Shown: in pieces, positions 1-9,182 of the stretch | Position numbering within the stretch: the first letter of the stretch is position 1 | How the letters are laid out: each line of letters starts with the position of its first letter | NCBI GenBank assembly: GCA_030596605.1 | Contig: JAUVJI010000034.1 | Coordinates: forward strand, 1 to 34,185 | DNA from: Bacteroidales bacterium | GTDB taxonomy: Bacteria > Bacteroidota > Bacteroidia > Bacteroidales > JAADJA01 | Reading direction: 5' to 3' | DNA: 34,185 nt | Made by a program: the position numbers and the translations under genes | The notes under the pieces: model-generated | What the model was told of the DNA's origin: nothing | Database searches by the model: none | What the model saw: the letters and a program-made list of their open reading frames with translations, nothing else

Positions 1-27
1 ACCTTTGTTTTTGTGTTTTTGAGCATA

Positions 28-74
28 CACCTAAATAGGTGAAAAAACACGAGACCTGCAAGTGATTGCAGGTC
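28..74 (-). terminator. Two hairpins downstream of the 103-486 gene
   Basis: A perfect 8-bp stem (GACCTGCA at 53-60, TGCAGGTC at 67-74) lies just past the stop of the minus-strand gene. On that strand it is followed by TCGTGTTTTTTCAC, a reasonable intrinsic-terminator tail. A second 6-bp palindrome, CACCTA-AA-TAGGTG (28-41), follows. Read on the plus strand the first hairpin is followed by TTATTTTT, so it may work in both directions. Confidence 0.6.
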
Positions 75-102
75 TTATTTTTCAACAACTTATCGTTTAC
101 TA

Positions 103-486
103 TTAATAATTCCTTGCGGAATTAAGGGTAGATAGCATTTTAGCCAAGGTAATTGAATGGTTCTTTGGTTTTATCAGCGCAGTAATAGCTTTCTGGCATT
201 TTTCCATCCAGCTCCTTAAGTGTAAAACCCTTAAACTTCCTTCAACATCCATATTTTCCAGGATCTTTGTCAGCTTGTCAAATTCCTGGTCTTCGTTTAA
301 AGTATCATTCTCCTGTTTCATTGCCTGCATTTTGAGTGGTGGTGGGGAGTTTATCTCTGTGGTATCGTCTGTCAATTTCTTTTGTTTCTGGTGGTAAGCT
401 GAACGACATTTATCGCAGCAGAATAGGGCTGTACTTCTTTGTGGAGTAAAATCATTGCCACAATATTTACATTGTTTTGTTGTCAT
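103..486 (-). CDS. Small zinc-finger-like protein, function unknown
   Basis: This 127-residue cytoplasmic protein starts with a Cys-rich module: C6-x2-C9, then 13 residues, then C23-C24-x2-C27, followed by a basic stretch (RSAYHQKQKK). This spacing would bind one zinc ion. Similar short N-terminal zinc ribbons occur in Bacteroidota proteins from mobile or accessory DNA; that is recollection of the general class, not a match. The rest is polar and predicted mostly helical, with no recognisable enzyme motif. It is the last of three small minus-strand genes and ends in a hairpin terminator. A DNA- or RNA-binding role is plausible but unproven. Confidence 0.6.
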   Translation of the reverse strand: MTTKQCKYCGNDFTPQRSTALFCCDKCRSAYHQKQKKLTDDTTEINSPPPLKMQAMKQENDTLNEDQEFDKLTKILENMDVEGSLRVLHLRSWMEKCQKAITALIKPKNHSITLAKMLSTLNSARNY

Positions 487-520
487 ATTTATTCGTTTTT
501 ATGAATGTTATTATTTACGA

Positions 521-547
521 TTAAAAAAGGGTGGCCTTAGCCACCCT
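521..547 (-). terminator. Intrinsic terminator after the 64-residue gene
   Basis: AGGGTGGC (528-535) and GCCACCCT (540-547) form a perfect 8-bp GC-rich stem with a 4-nt loop. On the minus strand it is followed by a run of six T (rc of 523-528). It sits 15 nt past the stop of the 563-757 gene and separates that transcript from the next gene, 103-486. Confidence 0.85.
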
Positions 548-562
548 ATTAATGAAATAGTT

Positions 563-757
563 TTACTCATCTGAAACTTCAACCAACTCCATTAAATCCA
601 ATATTGCTTCGCGTTCTTCCCTCGAATAGGAAACCTCAATTAGGATCTCCTCTTCTTCCGTAACTCCAACATTTGAATTTGTAAGTTGGTTTTCGTCCAG
701 ACATTCAACAAACTCGACTATCAAGTCTGTTGGTACGTTAAAAATTTGTTTTGCCAT
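563..757 (-). CDS. Very acidic 64-residue protein, function unknown
   Basis: This short cytoplasmic protein begins MAKQIFNVPTDLIVEF and is very acidic, with a run of four Glu in the middle (TEEEEILIEV) and an acidic C-terminus. There is no signal peptide, membrane segment or Cys. The perfect terminator right behind it supports a real transcription unit. Its neighbours are a HTH protein upstream and a zinc-finger-like protein downstream on the same strand. I do not recognise the family. Small acidic proteins in accessory regions are sometimes inhibitors or partners of DNA-binding proteins, but nothing here proves that. Confidence 0.6.
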   Translation of the reverse strand: MAKQIFNVPTDLIVEFVECLDENQLTNSNVGVTEEEEILIEVSYSREEREAILDLMELVEVSDE

Positions 758-817
758 TTTTAAAAATTTAATTAATAAATATTTGAATTCCCATGGCTTT
801 TGGCCATTATCTTTATA

Positions 818-1111
818 TCACTTTTTACCATTATTTTGCTTTTGAATATCGTCAATAATATCAGCCTTTCTAAAAAAAACCAGGTGTCCCTTGCGGATCG
901 GTGTTGGGATAATGCCATCCTTTTCCCATTCTCTCAATGTTACCAAGGAAATATGGTAAATATCAGCTACCTCCTGACGGGAGAGCAAAACAGGTATATT
1001 GGGGTCACCATTAAGAGATTGATCATCGAAATGCTCCTTAACAGCTTCCTTTATCCAGAGCTTCAGTTCATCTTTGCTTATTATTGTTAATATGACTTTA
1101 TCCAAATTCAT
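818..1111 (-). CDS. Excisionase/MerR-like helix-turn-helix protein
   Basis: The open frame extends up to 1174, but I prefer the ATG at 1111 (protein MNLDKVILTI..., 97 residues), because similar Bacteroidota HTH proteins are about 90-105 residues and the extra N-terminus (MGFKCLKIIF...) looks like untranslated AT-rich DNA. Residues 41-85 match the HTH_17/excisionase pattern: a helix starting LSRQEVADIYHIS, then VTLREWEKDGIIP, then a wing-like GHLVFFRKADI. This fold binds DNA and is common in Xis proteins and small regulators on integrative elements. No integrase is visible in the window, so an excision role is only a possibility; a local transcription regulator is equally likely. Confidence 0.75.
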   Translation of the reverse strand: MNLDKVILTIISKDELKLWIKEAVKEHFDDQSLNGDPNIPVLLSRQEVADIYHISLVTLREWEKDGIIPTPIRKGHLVFFRKADIIDDIQKQNNGKK

Positions 1112-1256
1112 TTTCGTGCGTACTGGCTGCAATTTTAATATTAAAAAAATGATTTTCAGGCACTTGAAACCCAAAAGCTACCCTATAGGTACCTTCTTGG
1201 CACCTTCATTTTTTTGTGTCAGAATGTAGTATGGAGAAAATAGAATAGGATGAAAA

Positions 1257-2168
1257 CTATTTTTTAATGAAATCCAGTTTTATTCTTTGGGTAACATAAA
1301 TTTCCTTGTTCTTAGAAAAATAAGATTTAATATACCCGGGAGACATGTCTTTTATTTGTTTGTGTGCATTCCTATATTGAAAATTTTCAGCGATCCAGTC
1401 AATTACATTTGTTTTTGATGCATGACAGTTGTCAACGTCTTCAAGCCTTACAAACACATCTATAAGTTTGTTTGCATTACTTAAAAAAAGGATCTTACCA
1501 TCATATTTATAACCGTTAATCAGGTTTTTCAATATTGGTCGGTGTGGTACTTCAAAATATATTTTTAGAGTTGCAAATAATTCTTCACGAATATCTGAAA
1601 TAATATCAATGGAATAGGGATCCTTTTCAAGGTTTTGATCATCGCTTTCTTCCGATTCTGGAATATCCTGATCATTGCCTTTGTTCGCATCTATTGATGC
1701 TATCTGCAAATCTTTTAATTGATTAATTGAATCTGTGATATATTTTGAAATTTCTTCAGACTGTTGATAAAAATTTGATTCTAAAAATCCTTTTGTTTTG
1801 TTCCCTTCCAGATAAGATGATAATATTTCAATTTTCTGGTCAACACTAAAGGATTTATTATTCTTTATGTAAATAATAAGCTTATGGTAGATTTGGCTAA
1901 CAATTTCCCAAAAGATTTTATGATTTTCCGGTTTTACTCCTATTTTTTGGCGTACATGTGGATAGACATCAATCAAATCATCACCGTATAAATTTTCATC
2001 AAAAACTCCATCTTTAAAATAATTTAATCGATTTGAATCGCTGAGAAGAACAATGCGCATAAATGCCATATAGCGAAGTGCTGGAAGGCGATCAACTTGT
2101 ATTAACTTTAATAATAGAGGTCTGATACCAGCGGCTCCAACAATTATTTTAAGGATTTTCTTATCCAT
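1257..2168 (-). CDS. Hypothetical protein, 303 residues
   Basis: I do not recognise this protein. It is soluble, rich in Lys, Asp and Ile, and has two likely folded parts: a helical N-terminal part (about 1-165) and a C-terminal part (about 195-303) ending with MSPGYIKSYFSKNKEIYVTQ. An acidic linker (NDQDIPESEESDDQNLE, near 170-185) separates them. There is no signal peptide, Cys cluster or nucleotide-binding motif. It is the first gene of the minus-strand group and is separated by about 145 bp from the HTH gene. The company of HTH and zinc-finger-like genes suggests accessory DNA. Confidence 0.55.
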   Translation of the reverse strand: MDKKILKIIVGAAGIRPLLLKLIQVDRLPALRYMAFMRIVLLSDSNRLNYFKDGVFDENLYGDDLIDVYPHVRQKIGVKPENHKIFWEIVSQIYHKLIIYIKNNKSFSVDQKIEILSSYLEGNKTKGFLESNFYQQSEEISKYITDSINQLKDLQIASIDANKGNDQDIPESEESDDQNLEKDPYSIDIISDIREELFATLKIYFEVPHRPILKNLINGYKYDGKILFLSNANKLIDVFVRLEDVDNCHASKTNVIDWIAENFQYRNAHKQIKDMSPGYIKSYFSKNKEIYVTQRIKLDFIKK

Positions 2169-2339
2169 ATAAATTTTTTGAATAAAATTAGGAAATATTT
2201 AAGTATTACAGTGGCTTTTATTAATTGAAGCTAATTTTTCCTATCATGGTGAACCCTAAAGGACTGAAGTCGAACCAATTCATTATTGTTTTGAAGAGAC
2301 TGTCGCTCTGTATTCCTTTATTTAAAGGAGGCTTAGCAC

Positions 2340-2444
2340 ATGTCACATAAAGTAAAAATGGTCGAACTTATTCACATCAAAAATAATATTTTCATTTTCA
2401 ATTACATAGGCATAGTACAAAACTTCTTATGGCTAATTAATTAA
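2340..2444 (+). CDS. Possible 34-residue small protein
   Basis: AAAGGAGG at 2324-2331 lies 8 nt before an ATG that opens a 34-codon frame (MSHKVKMVELIHIK...) ending in TAA at 2442-2444. The C-terminal half is hydrophobic (NNIFIFNYIGIVQNFLWLIN) and could be a short membrane segment. In a genome group that often lacks Shine-Dalgarno sequences, the strong site is the only reason to list this. It may be chance. Confidence 0.25.
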   Translation: MSHKVKMVELIHIKNNIFIFNYIGIVQNFLWLIN

Positions 2445-2585
2445 CTATAATGATTCAGGCCTTGCATTAAGGATTTAAAAAATAAAATTTTCGGTGAGGA
2501 GCACGATTATTCTATATGTAATTAATTGGAAAATATCTCCAAATAACTATAATTAAATAATAATATCTCATCAAAAAAATTTATA

Positions 2586-2616
2586 TTTGTTGAATGTATA
2601 TATAAATCTAATTTTA
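2586..2616 (+). promoter_or_regulatory. Housekeeping-type promoter for the 2637 operon
   Basis: TTTG (2586-2589), 19 nt, then TAATTTTA (2609-2616) fits the Bacteroidota primary-sigma consensus TTTG-N19-TAnnTTTG with one mismatch in the last base. It is 21 nt before the preferred ATG at 2637. Confidence 0.55.
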
Positions 2617-2636
2617 ATTACTTGATATTTCTTCAA

Positions 2637-3386
2637 ATGAAATGGTATAAAAATATCCAATCAATATCTAAAATACCTTTTACATTATTGTTTATTATTT
2701 TATTACATTCATTTGTTAGTGGTCAAAAAAGTGATACACTTTCTAAGAATCAAAGAACACCACATAAGTTTTTTAAGATTGGCCTTGAAGGGGGGATTAT
2801 ATATACTGATCCCAAAGATGTGAACACCTCTATCGAAAGTTGGGTAAATTCAATTGGTTCCTCTACAAGAGGGAAACTCTATCAGGATATTCATATTGGT
2901 CTGGTGGCAAATGGATATATTGCCCTAACTCCAGTTAAATTTTTAGATATCAGGCCAGAATTTGAATATAGTTATATTCCCAAATCATTCAAATTTGATT
3001 ATGGATCCAAAGCTCTGGATATAGGAATATCATCTTATTCACCTGGTATTTCTGTCAACTTTCTTCTAGGCGTTTGGAGATTAGGTGGTGGTTTTTTTAA
3101 CTATTACTGTAATATAAAATGGGAGGATTTTCAAAATGATTATTCTGACACATGGAAGGGAGATAATTTCGGTTATCAGGTGTATGGTGGAATCAATCCA
3201 AAAACGAAATCAAATGTAGGAATGTCTATCAATTTTGTATATAGGAATATTGTTATTGAAGAACTAAGAAATAGCAATAATCAAGTTGTGATGGAGGAGG
3301 GAGAAGACAGAAATTTTAAACTTGATCTATCCGGCTTTGAATTCAGGCTGGGACTTTATTATAAATTTTTAAGAGTTTGGAGGTAA
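2637..3386 (+). CDS. Outer-membrane beta-barrel protein
   Basis: The open frame begins at a TTG (2622), but the ATG at 2637 gives a clean signal peptide (MKWYKNIQSISKIPFTLLFI, hydrophobic core LLFIILLHSFVSG). The mature part has alternating hydrophobic and polar residues in strands (GLEGGIIYTD, LDIRPEFEYSYIP, FGYQVYGGINP) and ends with an aromatic barrel-like strand (FRLGLYYKFLRVW). This resembles small Bacteroidota outer-membrane barrels. Substrate and partners are unknown. It is first in an operon with a lipoprotein and a giant T9SS protein, and its end almost touches the next start, so it may help display or anchor them. Confidence 0.7.
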   Translation: MKWYKNIQSISKIPFTLLFIILLHSFVSGQKSDTLSKNQRTPHKFFKIGLEGGIIYTDPKDVNTSIESWVNSIGSSTRGKLYQDIHIGLVANGYIALTPVKFLDIRPEFEYSYIPKSFKFDYGSKALDIGISSYSPGISVNFLLGVWRLGGGFFNYYCNIKWEDFQNDYSDTWKGDNFGYQVYGGINPKTKSNVGMSINFVYRNIVIEELRNSNNQVVMEEGEDRNFKLDLSGFEFRLGLYYKFLRVWR

Positions 3387-3388
3387 AA

Positions 3389-4408
3389 ATGAAAAGAAAT
3401 AAATTTATTATTAATATCCTTTCTTTCGTTTTCATGGTTTTATTTATTCTGATATCATGCGAGAAAGAAGAATCCAACGAGGGGGAACAGCCTCTTCTTT
3501 CTGATATACTAACAAATGCTTATGTAGATGAAAATGTTGGTATCTTTTCTACAGATAATCTACCAGAGGCTACATCATCAATTATACCGATAATTGAGGG
3601 CAGTTCACAAGTAATTAAAGGTGGCTCCCTGATATTACTTCTTGAAACGAATGAACCATGTAATAAAATATTTGTAGGAAATTCAACAGTATCTGATACG
3701 GCACAAAATTACTTGAATGCGAAATTCATCAATCACTCTAAAGGGCATTTTGTGATTAATTTTGATAATAGTACAAATAAAATGGATCGGATTGAAAACA
3801 CCCCAACGATTCCAGCAATTGATAAAGAAAAAATCCTGATTTCAAAACAGTTAAACAGTATTTATAAATCATCAGATGATTTAGGAGAAGTTTATTTGTT
3901 GATTATAACCTTTTCCGAATCAACACCCTATAATTCATTTACATTGAATATTGTAGTTAACTCCAGCTCAGGAACAAGTCAAATTACTGAACATAAGGTT
4001 GTTGTTAATCCAACAGCTTCTGCATCTGACTTTCTGCAGGTAAGTCTTAACTGGGCTTACCCGGTAGATCTGGATTTGCATGTTGAAACTCCCAACGGTA
4101 ACGATATTTACTTTGGAACACCGGTTGGACAAAATGGAGGCATCCTGGATCTTGATTCTAATCCGGCCTGTAATATTGACAATATAAATAACGAGAATAT
4201 TACTTGGGGATACAATACACCGGCAAGTGGTACATATAAAGTCAGAGCGGATTTATGGTCTTCCTGTAATTATTATAAATCTATTCCATTTGTAGTAACT
4301 GTAAATTTGAAAGGGAACACGACTATTTCCTCAGGTGAATTCTCACCATCAGAGGAAACTTATGGTGCAGCATTCTCAGGTAGGATGATATCAACATTTA
4401 GTTTTTAA
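3389..4408 (+). CDS. Lipoprotein with YfaP/DUF2135-like domain
   Basis: The start is the ATG at 3389 because GGAGG (3379-3383) sits 5 nt before it; the open frame extends to a TTG at 3377. The signal peptide ends in a lipobox (FILISC, then EKEESNEG), so the protein should be lipid-anchored. Residues about 215-320 match the DUF2135/YfaP pattern: NWAYPVDLDLHVETPNG, GGILDLDSN, ENITWGYNTPASGTYKVRA. That beta-sandwich is typically encoded with or near von Willebrand A proteins, and the next gene encodes one. The region before it (about 60-210) is unassigned. I infer that it works with the 4460 product at the cell surface. Confidence 0.75.
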   Translation: MKRNKFIINILSFVFMVLFILISCEKEESNEGEQPLLSDILTNAYVDENVGIFSTDNLPEATSSIIPIIEGSSQVIKGGSLILLLETNEPCNKIFVGNSTVSDTAQNYLNAKFINHSKGHFVINFDNSTNKMDRIENTPTIPAIDKEKILISKQLNSIYKSSDDLGEVYLLIITFSESTPYNSFTLNIVVNSSSGTSQITEHKVVVNPTASASDFLQVSLNWAYPVDLDLHVETPNGNDIYFGTPVGQNGGILDLDSNPACNIDNINNENITWGYNTPASGTYKVRADLWSSCNYYKSIPFVVTVNLKGNTTISSGEFSPSEETYGAAFSGRMISTFSF

Positions 4409-4459
4409 ATATGAAAAATCATGCTTAAACAATAATTTATTGAACAAAAAGATAAAGCG

Positions 4460-7400
4460 ATGAATAAAATATACAAACACCGAAGTCTTTTTCTATTAAC
4501 TTTTTTATTGAATTTTGGTTTTTCTCAAAACCAATATCTTTCCGGACAAAATAATCCTGAAGAAATCAATAATGGTTTTGTTTTCATTGATGGGAAATAT
4601 ATCGAGGCACCCTATAAAGTTGTACTTCATAATTCATGCTTCCTCATTAATGGAAATCTAATATTTAAAATTCCGGAGTTAAGACCAGAGATAGAAGTCA
4701 ATTTTAATCCTATTACGCCTAATTATTTGTCAAAGGAAACTACAATTTATGATTATCTAAGTATTAAGTGGGACAATTATTATTCCATATATTACGCTAA
4801 ACTTGTTTATTTATTCAATCACAACAGTAAAGAAATTGCAAAACAAAAAATTATTGAATATCTAAAATCTTTGCCGTTTGTAAAAAATGTTGAGATTGAT
4901 TCGAATGTAACATTACGAATTACTGATTATCATAATAATTATTGTAGGTTGGATATTTGTCCTCCAGAAAATAATTTAACTATAGTCGAATCTAAAGAAG
5001 AAAAGAAGAGATTACTTGAAGAAATGATTCAAATTTATTGGGATAGATTAAATAAAGGGGATTGCTTCTTCTTTTTTGAGAATGGTACTGAAATTTCAAT
5101 GTCCTTTAGAAAATCAATAATCTTAATTCCACAGGTACTAAATATTCTAATGGATAATACTAGAACGATTGAAAGTAAATTGAAAAGTCTAATTGGTATA
5201 AACCTTTTTCCTGATGATAGTAAATATTCATTTTTAACATTAATTGAGAATTTTCAACCGAATCAAAATTTAGAAAACAGGATTAACAAATTTATTCATT
5301 TAATCAATGAAAGACCTCATTTGAAATCGGTAGAGAAAAGTTTTAATAATAATAGCTCTAATAGCACTATAGCAAATAAAAATGATTTCATTCAAATGAA
5401 AAGTCTAACTACGTCTTTTTCACCAAAGGGGACATTTTTTTATGTCTATTCTCCAGCTGCTTTTGATTGGTTTGCTTTCCCATCCCATGAGTACCAACAT
5501 GTTGGTAATCTCATTAAAGATCAGAATTATTTGGTTACTACTGCAATTTTTCGTGATTTGACCAGCAATGATAATGATTTTGGCTCTTGCTCAACTGAAA
5601 ACTTTATCAATTGTAGAGATGCAGCTTTTTTATATGTTCCAACTCATGGAAATGAAGAAGCATTAGCTGGAGTTTTTTTAAAGGATTATCTTCAAGTTGG
5701 GACTTGGTTAACAGGGACACCAGGAATGGAAATTAAGTACTATAGTAAATATAACATGTATTTTGCCTATGTTTTATCCGATTGGTTCACTTCAAATTGG
5801 AAACCTTCTCTTACTCAATCAAATGCAATATCAATTATATCAGCTTGTCATTCAGCACCCAATATTATACAATCAATTGGTGGTGGTGTTTGTTTCGGTT
5901 ATACAAATACAACGGATTTTATTGCAAATGAATATAATAATTATATCCTTTTAAAAAGAATGAACGGATCGTTTAATGAAGGAAATTATAGATCTGCAAA
6001 ATCTGCTTTCCAATTAGGTTGGTTCATGAACGGATTTAGTATGGAGGGAAATGGAAATATAACCCTTTGCCCAGCGACAGATAAATTCGATCCAAAGAAT
6101 GGAGATAAAGTAGCTACTAATGGTATCGGGTATTTTATGGTTGATACTTATTGTAGAGATAATATGCCTGCAACTGAAGCGCTTACCTTCGAAATTGATC
6201 CTCCAGGTAATGCAACAATTGATAATATCAAATGGGAATCTTTGGGAGGAAATGCAAATAAAATTACTTATAAATGGCACTCTCAGGAAAATGGAAGTTT
6301 TAAAATTACAGCAACGGCTCATGCAGACAAAATTGCAAGTGGGGGAGTAGCATTTGGTGTACACCATCTTGATGGCGATAGAAAAACACCAAATGGGGAT
6401 AATGTTGTTTATACATTCACCCATGCAGGTCCATCAATCTGTTATATCCTCGACCGATCAGGATCAATGGAAGGAGCTCCATTAGCGAATGCTAAATCCG
6501 CAGCAATCCAGGGTATTTATTCAATGAACATAGGTGATGAGGTTTCGGTAGTTTCATTTGCAGCTTCTTCAAGCGTTAATTATTCCCGTCATGAAATATC
6601 AGGAGCCGCTGAAAGACAGGCTGCTATGAATGCTGTGAATTCTTTAAACGCAGTTGGAGCGACATCCATTGGTGCCGGATTATTAACCGGTTACAATCAA
6701 CTTTTAAATTCAGAGCGAAAGACACGTAATTATGTTTTATTAACTGATGGTGACGAGAACAGAGCACCATGGATTGCTGATGTAATTCATCTATTTCAGA
6801 ATTTAAAAGAGGATACAGTCCATCATATTCATACAATTGCTTTTGGTCAGGGAGCAAATCAGCAACAAATGGCAGAGATCGCCCGACTTACTGGTGGATT
6901 GTATGCATATAGCCCAACACAAAACGATCCCCTTGCCATCATGAATATTTTTAATACTATACAAAATGAAATATCAGGAGGACAGACTTTATCAAAAGAG
7001 AAAAATAGTTTCTCAGGTATTCAATTCTTTACATATGATGCTTATATAGACTCAACAATCTCAGAAAAGAGAATCACACTTATATGGGATAACATTAATG
7101 AGAATATCGAATATGAGCTTATAACTCCGACAAACCAGGAAGTAAATGAAAACAACTGGACGACCTTTCCAGGAATTACCTATGTAAGTGGTCCAGGTAT
7201 AAAATATTACACATTAAAATCACAGGAAATAGGAAGCTGGAAGGCAAATATTTCTTCCACTGATCCAAATAGTACAACTACATATGCATTGGTTCAAACA
7301 GCCTTTAGTACATTAAAAATGGAGACTAACTTTGATAAGCAGCTTTATTCAATTTATGAGCCTATTCAAATAACAGCCGAATTGTTGAATATTGGTGATG

Positions 7401-8917
7401 CAGTTATCGGATCAGAAATTCTAGTAGATATTTCGACACCTTCCGAGAAAGAAATTGCTATAATTCAAATGAAAAGAGAATTAGGAGTATATAGTGAAAT
7501 CCTTTATGAAGATTTTATTAATAATATAGAAGCAAAGTGTAAAGGATTAAACGATCATAGAGGCATAACATCATTAATTTTATTTGATGATGGAAACCAT
7601 GGGGATGAAGAACCTAACGATGGTATTTATAGCAACTGGTTTAAACAAGCTGAGTCTGAAGGAACTTATTCATTTAATATTTCTGCAATAGGTGAACTTG
7701 CAGGTATTCCCTATTCAAGAATTAAATCTACAGATATTTATATTGAATATGCTGAATATGTAAAACAGATAGTTGCGTTACCTATGGGTTGGAGTGGAAT
7801 TTCATCCAGTGTTGTTCCATATAACAGTGATCTCGATCAAATTATGTCCAATCCGATTACTTACAACAATTTGTTATACATGCAATCCGATTCTGGCATA
7901 TATATACCCAATCATGTTAATGAAATTAGGGATTGGAATTATATGAATGGCTACAAAGTAAAAATGGAAATGTCGGAACAAATTGATATTTATGGTCCTA
8001 ATTTTACGACAAACAGGATTGCTCCACTTAAAAAAGGAATAAATTTATTACCAGTATTAACATCCTTTCCTGTTTCTTCTGATGAGGTGTTTGGTGAAAT
8101 GAGTAAAAATTTAAAGTTTGCTTATGATATTTATTCAGGTGAAGTTTTTTGCCCGGCAGGTGATTTATATTCACTTCAAAATCTATTACCAGGAAAAGCA
8201 TACCTTGTTGGTGTTTATAATGATTGCGAAGTGATTTACCCCCAGTATCCAGTTAATAGTTCAAGCATCAATTATGAAAAACATAAACCTCCTGAATATA
8301 AAAATGCCCCAATAGAATACATTAATACAGGTATTCCACATATCATTTCAATACAGGAATCCGCAATAGACAATATAAAAATGGGTGATCTTATTATAGT
8401 AAATACAACAGAGGATGTATGTTGTGGCATGTCAGAGTATTTGGGAGATGTTGGAAACTTAGCCCTAATTGCATTTGGTGATGATTATATTACTCAAGAG
8501 AAGGATGGATTTTATTCCAATGAATATTTTAACATTAAATTATACAGATCATCAAATAACAAATATTATCCGTTAAAAGTAACCTATAATCATTTAATGC
8601 CAAACTCTGAAAGGTTTGAAGAGTATGGTTTATCAGTGATTACTGCAATTGATGTTGGTGATTATGGAAACAATGATGAATTTATCGTTAAAGTTTACCC
8701 AAATCCCTTTACTGATGAAACAATTATTGAAGTTCCAAATAAACAAGGTAATTCATATCATTTTAGGATCTACAACTCATCAGGTATGCTAATAAAAGAA
8801 GTAACCGATATTAATTCGAGTTATATTATTTTTCAGAGAGAAGATTTACGTGGAGGAATATATTTTATTGAATTTATTGGTGAACAGATTTATACAGGTA
8901 AAATGATTATTTATTAG
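4460..8917 (+). CDS. T9SS-secreted caspase/gingipain-like and VWA protein
   Basis: This 1485-residue protein has a signal peptide (about 1-23, ending FGFSQ), an unassigned N-terminal part, then a region resembling the caspase/C25/CHAT clan: VPTHGNEEA with H396-G397 and ISIISACHSA with C463 after hydrophobic strands. Next comes a von Willebrand A domain (about 660-840) with a complete MIDAS: D665-R-S-G-S669, ATSIGAG and TDGDEN (D763). CLCA-like beta-sandwich segments follow (FDDGNHGDEEPNDGIYS). The C-terminus (about 1410-1485: KVYPNPF..., GGIYFIEF, GKMIIY) is a T9SS type A sorting domain. Thus it is predicted to be exported and attached to the cell surface. The MIDAS suggests metal-dependent adhesion. 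The His-Cys pair is suggestive of peptidase activity but needs a structure to confirm. Operon partner: the YfaP-like lipoprotein. Confidence 0.8.
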   Translation: MNKIYKHRSLFLLTFLLNFGFSQNQYLSGQNNPEEINNGFVFIDGKYIEAPYKVVLHNSCFLINGNLIFKIPELRPEIEVNFNPITPNYLSKETTIYDYLSIKWDNYYSIYYAKLVYLFNHNSKEIAKQKIIEYLKSLPFVKNVEIDSNVTLRITDYHNNYCRLDICPPENNLTIVESKEEKKRLLEEMIQIYWDRLNKGDCFFFFENGTEISMSFRKSIILIPQVLNILMDNTRTIESKLKSLIGINLFPDDSKYSFLTLIENFQPNQNLENRINKFIHLINERPHLKSVEKSFNNNSSNSTIANKNDFIQMKSLTTSFSPKGTFFYVYSPAAFDWFAFPSHEYQHVGNLIKDQNYLVTTAIFRDLTSNDNDFGSCSTENFINCRDAAFLYVPTHGNEEALAGVFLKDYLQVGTWLTGTPGMEIKYYSKYNMYFAYVLSDWFTSNWKPSLTQSNAISIISACHSAPNIIQSIGGGVCFGYTNTTDFIANEYNNYILLKRMNGSFNEGNYRSAKSAFQLGWFMNGFSMEGNGNITLCPATDKFDPKNGDKVATNGIGYFMVDTYCRDNMPATEALTFEIDPPGNATIDNIKWESLGGNANKITYKWHSQENGSFKITATAHADKIASGGVAFGVHHLDGDRKTPNGDNVVYTFTHAGPSICYILDRSGSMEGAPLANAKSAAIQGIYSMNIGDEVSVVSFAASSSVNYSRHEISGAAERQAAMNAVNSLNAVGATSIGAGLLTGYNQLLNSERKTRNYVLLTDGDENRAPWIADVIHLFQNLKEDTVHHIHTIAFGQGANQQQMAEIARLTGGLYAYSPTQNDPLAIMNIFNTIQNEISGGQTLSKEKNSFSGIQFFTYDAYIDSTISEKRITLIWDNINENIEYELITPTNQEVNENNWTTFPGITYVSGPGIKYYTLKSQEIGSWKANISSTDPNSTTTYALVQTAFSTLKMETNFDKQLYSIYEPIQITAELLNIGDAVIGSEILVDISTPSEKEIAIIQMKRELGVYSEILYEDFINNIEAKCKGLNDHRGITSLILFDDGNHGDEEPNDGIYSNWFKQAESEGTYSFNISAIGELAGIPYSRIKSTDIYIEYAEYVKQIVALPMGWSGISSSVVPYNSDLDQIMSNPITYNNLLYMQSDSGIYIPNHVNEIRDWNYMNGYKVKMEMSEQIDIYGPNFTTNRIAPLKKGINLLPVLTSFPVSSDEVFGEMSKNLKFAYDIYSGEVFCPAGDLYSLQNLLPGKAYLVGVYNDCEVIYPQYPVNSSSINYEKHKPPEYKNAPIEYINTGIPHIISIQESAIDNIKMGDLIIVNTTEDVCCGMSEYLGDVGNLALIAFGDDYITQEKDGFYSNEYFNIKLYRSSNNKYYPLKVTYNHLMPNSERFEEYGLSVITAIDVGDYGNNDEFIVKVYPNPFTDETIIEVPNKQGNSYHFRIYNSSGMLIKEVTDINSSYIIFQREDLRGGIYFIEFIGEQIYTGKMIIY

Positions 8918-8967
8918 ACTTTATTAAATCAACTTTAATTCGAAATGTTTATTTACTATAATTTATT

Positions 8968-9003
8968 GGGCCTATGTAAATAAAAAAAGCCCGTATTTTT
9001 TTA
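8968..9003 (+). terminator. Weak possible terminator after the VWA gene
   Basis: GGGC (8968-8971) and GCCC (8989-8992) flank a long A-rich loop and are followed by GTATTTTTTTA. The stem is only 4 bp, so this is a tentative call based mainly on the T-run and position. Confidence 0.35.
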
Positions 9004-9182
9004 TGCAAGCTTGTAAATATTTATTTAATACATCCTTAAGGAGTTGAGCCACAACATAATAGAATATATTTGGTTATAAAGAATACTAAGAGAAAAGCAT
9101 TTAAAATGACCCACTTTTGACCCCTTCTATCGATGTCAATTCTATATACTATTCATTTATAATTGTTTAAGTTTATTACCAG

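Larger units (their letters stand above)
2169..2636. other. Intergenic region between divergent gene groups
   Basis: This 468-bp AT-rich stretch separates the minus-strand group from the plus-strand operon at 2637. It contains a possible 34-residue open frame with a good Shine-Dalgarno sequence (2340-2444) and a housekeeping-type promoter (2586-2616). I saw no tRNA, inverted repeats of note or recombinase remnant in the rest. Confidence 0.6.

Noticed and set aside
2341-2346. TGTCAC upstream of the 2637 operon
   Set aside because: After 17 nt comes GAACT instead of TAC, and it overlaps the start of the small open frame.
6014-6424. Antisense 136-residue open frame
   Set aside because: It lies opposite the VWA protein's coding sequence, has an unusual Cys/Ile-rich composition and no promoter or ribosome site.
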